Shown: one piece after another, positions 35,236 through 36,075 of the stretch
Layout of the letters: every line of letters begins with the position of its first letter
How positions within the stretch are numbered: the stretch's first letter is position 1
NCBI RefSeq assembly: GCF_016841685.1
Contig: NZ_JAENYR010000036.1
Location: forward strand, 1 to 36,075
Source of the DNA: Thiohalomonas denitrificans
GTDB lineage: Bacteria; Pseudomonadota; Gammaproteobacteria; Thiohalomonadales; Thiohalomonadaceae
Direction of reading: 5' to 3'
DNA: 36,075 nt
Made by a program: the position numbers and the translations under genes
Notes under the pieces: generated by a model
Seen by the model: the letters and a program-made list of their open reading frames with translations, nothing else
Database searches by the model: none
What the model was told of the DNA's origin: nothing

Positions 35236-35467
35236 GGCAGCTTCTCCTCTTCTACTCACGAACCACTATGCAACAGTAGCAGAAGATAACAAAAATTTTG
35301 GCGGAATTTACGGGGAAATCGGTACCGATAATAGGTGAGTTAACGCGAAGCATTCTGGTTCAGGATGGAGCGCGTCCCGACCTGGGCAGCATAAGGACGG
35401 AGGGAAACGGATCGGCTATGCGGTCCTGATTGTAGATGGATTAGATGGATCCAGTGTGGCGTAAGCC

Positions 35468-35689
35468 GTGCTGAAGTCGTACCTCAGAAAGGCGTTAACG
35501 AAAGCCGAGGATAGGGCCGCTGAAAAATTCCGCTGCGCACTCTTGGAACCGCATCCCGAGGGGATTACATTAACCGCCGTTGTGGGCGTTGCCGACACTG
35601 AGCGGCGGGGAGAGAACAATCGTGCCCGGCTCATCGCACTGGCAGGTGAGGCCCTTTACGAGGGAAAGACGGCCGGTCGAACTGCCTAG
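35468..35689 (+). pseudogene. Remnant of a GGDEF (diguanylate cyclase) domain C-terminus
   Basis: A 73-codon frame with a GTG start and no ribosome binding site. From about codon 14 it matches the end of GGDEF domains: AEKFRCALLEPHPEGITLTA, VVGVADTERRG and the terminal ARLIALAGEALYEGKTAGRT, which corresponds to the usual 'ADxALYxAKxxGRN' end. The active-site GGDEF loop and everything before it are missing, so the piece cannot make cyclic di-GMP. It lies just ahead of a cluster of dispersed repeats, which suggests loss by rearrangement. Confidence 0.6.
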
Positions 35690-35742
35690 ATTACAGTTCG
35701 ATACAGTTCGATAAAAAGACCTGAGCCGACTCGGCCAGGGTC

Positions 35743-35812
35743 TGTCATTGCGAGCCGTACCCGCCGCCTTGCAGCCCCGAATCAGTGACGAACCTTTAGC
35801 CGTCATTGCGAG
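35743..35812. repeat. Dispersed CATTGCGAG repeat, inverted relative to left end
   Basis: This ~70-bp unit begins GTCATTGCGAGCCGTAC, contains CCCCGAATCAGTGACGAA, and ends AGCCGTCATTGCGAG. Its complement matches the family at 1-213, and a second copy in the same orientation lies at 36003-36075. Confidence 0.75.
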
Positions 35813-35884
35813 GAGCCTCAGCGGCACGGCAATCTCGCTGTTAGGACACCAGATTACTTCGTCGCCGGGGCTCCTCGTAATGAC
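35802..35884. repeat. Palindromic GTCATTGCGAGGAGCC element
   Basis: GTCATTGCGAGGAGCC (35802-35817) pairs with GGCTCCTCGTAATGAC (35869-35884) in 15 of 16 positions. The interior contains GGCAATCTCG and AGATTACTTCGTCG, which also partly pair. It is a common interspersed extragenic palindrome and is non-coding. Confidence 0.75.
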
Positions 35885-35948
35885 AGCGGGGGCAAGTTCT
35901 TCAGGAGGAGCCCAAGCGACGAAGGCGGAATGAAAGAGGTAATCACCC

Positions 35949-35977
35949 GTAGGGTGGATAAGCGAAGCGCATCCACC
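35949..35977. repeat. GTAGGGTGGATAAGCG-type short palindromic repeat
   Basis: GGTGGAT (35953-35959) and ATCCACC (35971-35977) are exact complements around AAGCGAAGCGC. This short repeat is frequent between genes in environmental Proteobacteria. No gene is present. Confidence 0.65.
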
Positions 35978-36002
35978 AAGCGACCCGAGAGAACGGGGAT
36001 GG

Positions 36003-36075
36003 CATTGCGAGCACTACCCACCGCTCCGCAGACCCGAATCAGTGACGAACCTTTAGCCGTCATTGCGAGCCGCAG
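36003..36075. repeat. Second inverted copy of the end repeat, cut by the window edge
   Basis: It begins CATTGCGAGCACTACCC and contains CCGAATCAGTGACGAACC and AGCCGTCATTGCGAGCC. It is the same family as 35743-35812 and, as its complement, 1-213. It probably continues past the window. Confidence 0.75.

Overview
The window reads as a chromosomal segment of a moderately GC-rich, probably denitrifying gammaproteobacterium. The evidence is an LpxD acyltransferase, a YqcC-family protein, FNR-type and CRP-type operator sequences, a cytochrome cd1 nitrite reductase (NirS), NorE/NorF-like proteins and several c-type cytochromes. Genus cannot be fixed from the sequence; a Chromatiales-like sulfur oxidiser is only a guess.

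Layout. 1-213: degenerate tandem copies of a dispersed repeat. 251-7432: an OmpA-type lipoprotein (-), an exported methyltransferase (+), a three-gene membrane operon (retropepsin-like lipoprotein, inactive transglutaminase with 7 TM, ATP-grasp ligase), a decayed DUF421 fragment and a DUF3617 protein (-). 7681-17594: the most striking region. A perfect FNR-type box and a perfect CRP-type box, 40 bp apart centre to centre, stand before a structured leader and five collinear genes for secreted DUF11-type proteins. The last is a ~1990-residue protein joining DUF11/Sdr-like modules, an OmpA peptidoglycan-binding domain and a large C-terminal beta-barrel. 17652-19842: a small membrane protein (-) and nirS (+). 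19876-22922 (-): an ECF sigma factor, its zinc-finger anti-sigma factor and a coiled-coil exported protein, ended by a strong terminator, then a TPR plus outer-membrane barrel protein.

23136-31213: small membrane proteins, a mono-haem cytochrome c, an NlpC/P60 lipoprotein, norE-norF, a PstS-like binding protein, a di-haem cytochrome, an orphan lpxD bounded by MITE-like terminal repeats, an Ig/FnIII lipoprotein and YqcC. 31380-35235: rubrerythrin, a small secreted protein, an EF-hand protein with a terminator, a translationally coupled pair of unknown genes, a helical protein and a zinc-ribbon protein. 35468-36075: a GGDEF remnant and several dispersed repeats, including the family seen at the left end but inverted.

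How it fits together. The respiratory genes (nirS, norEF, the c-type cytochromes) suggest life at low oxygen with nitrogen oxides. The FNR-type box suggests that the DUF11/OmpA/barrel envelope system is switched on under the same conditions, which makes it the best candidate for an undescribed system here. Envelope functions dominate the rest of the window (OmpA lipoprotein, retropepsin triad, ECF regulon, NlpC/P60, LpxD). The repeats and two gene remnants show that the flanks and the lpxD region have been rearranged.
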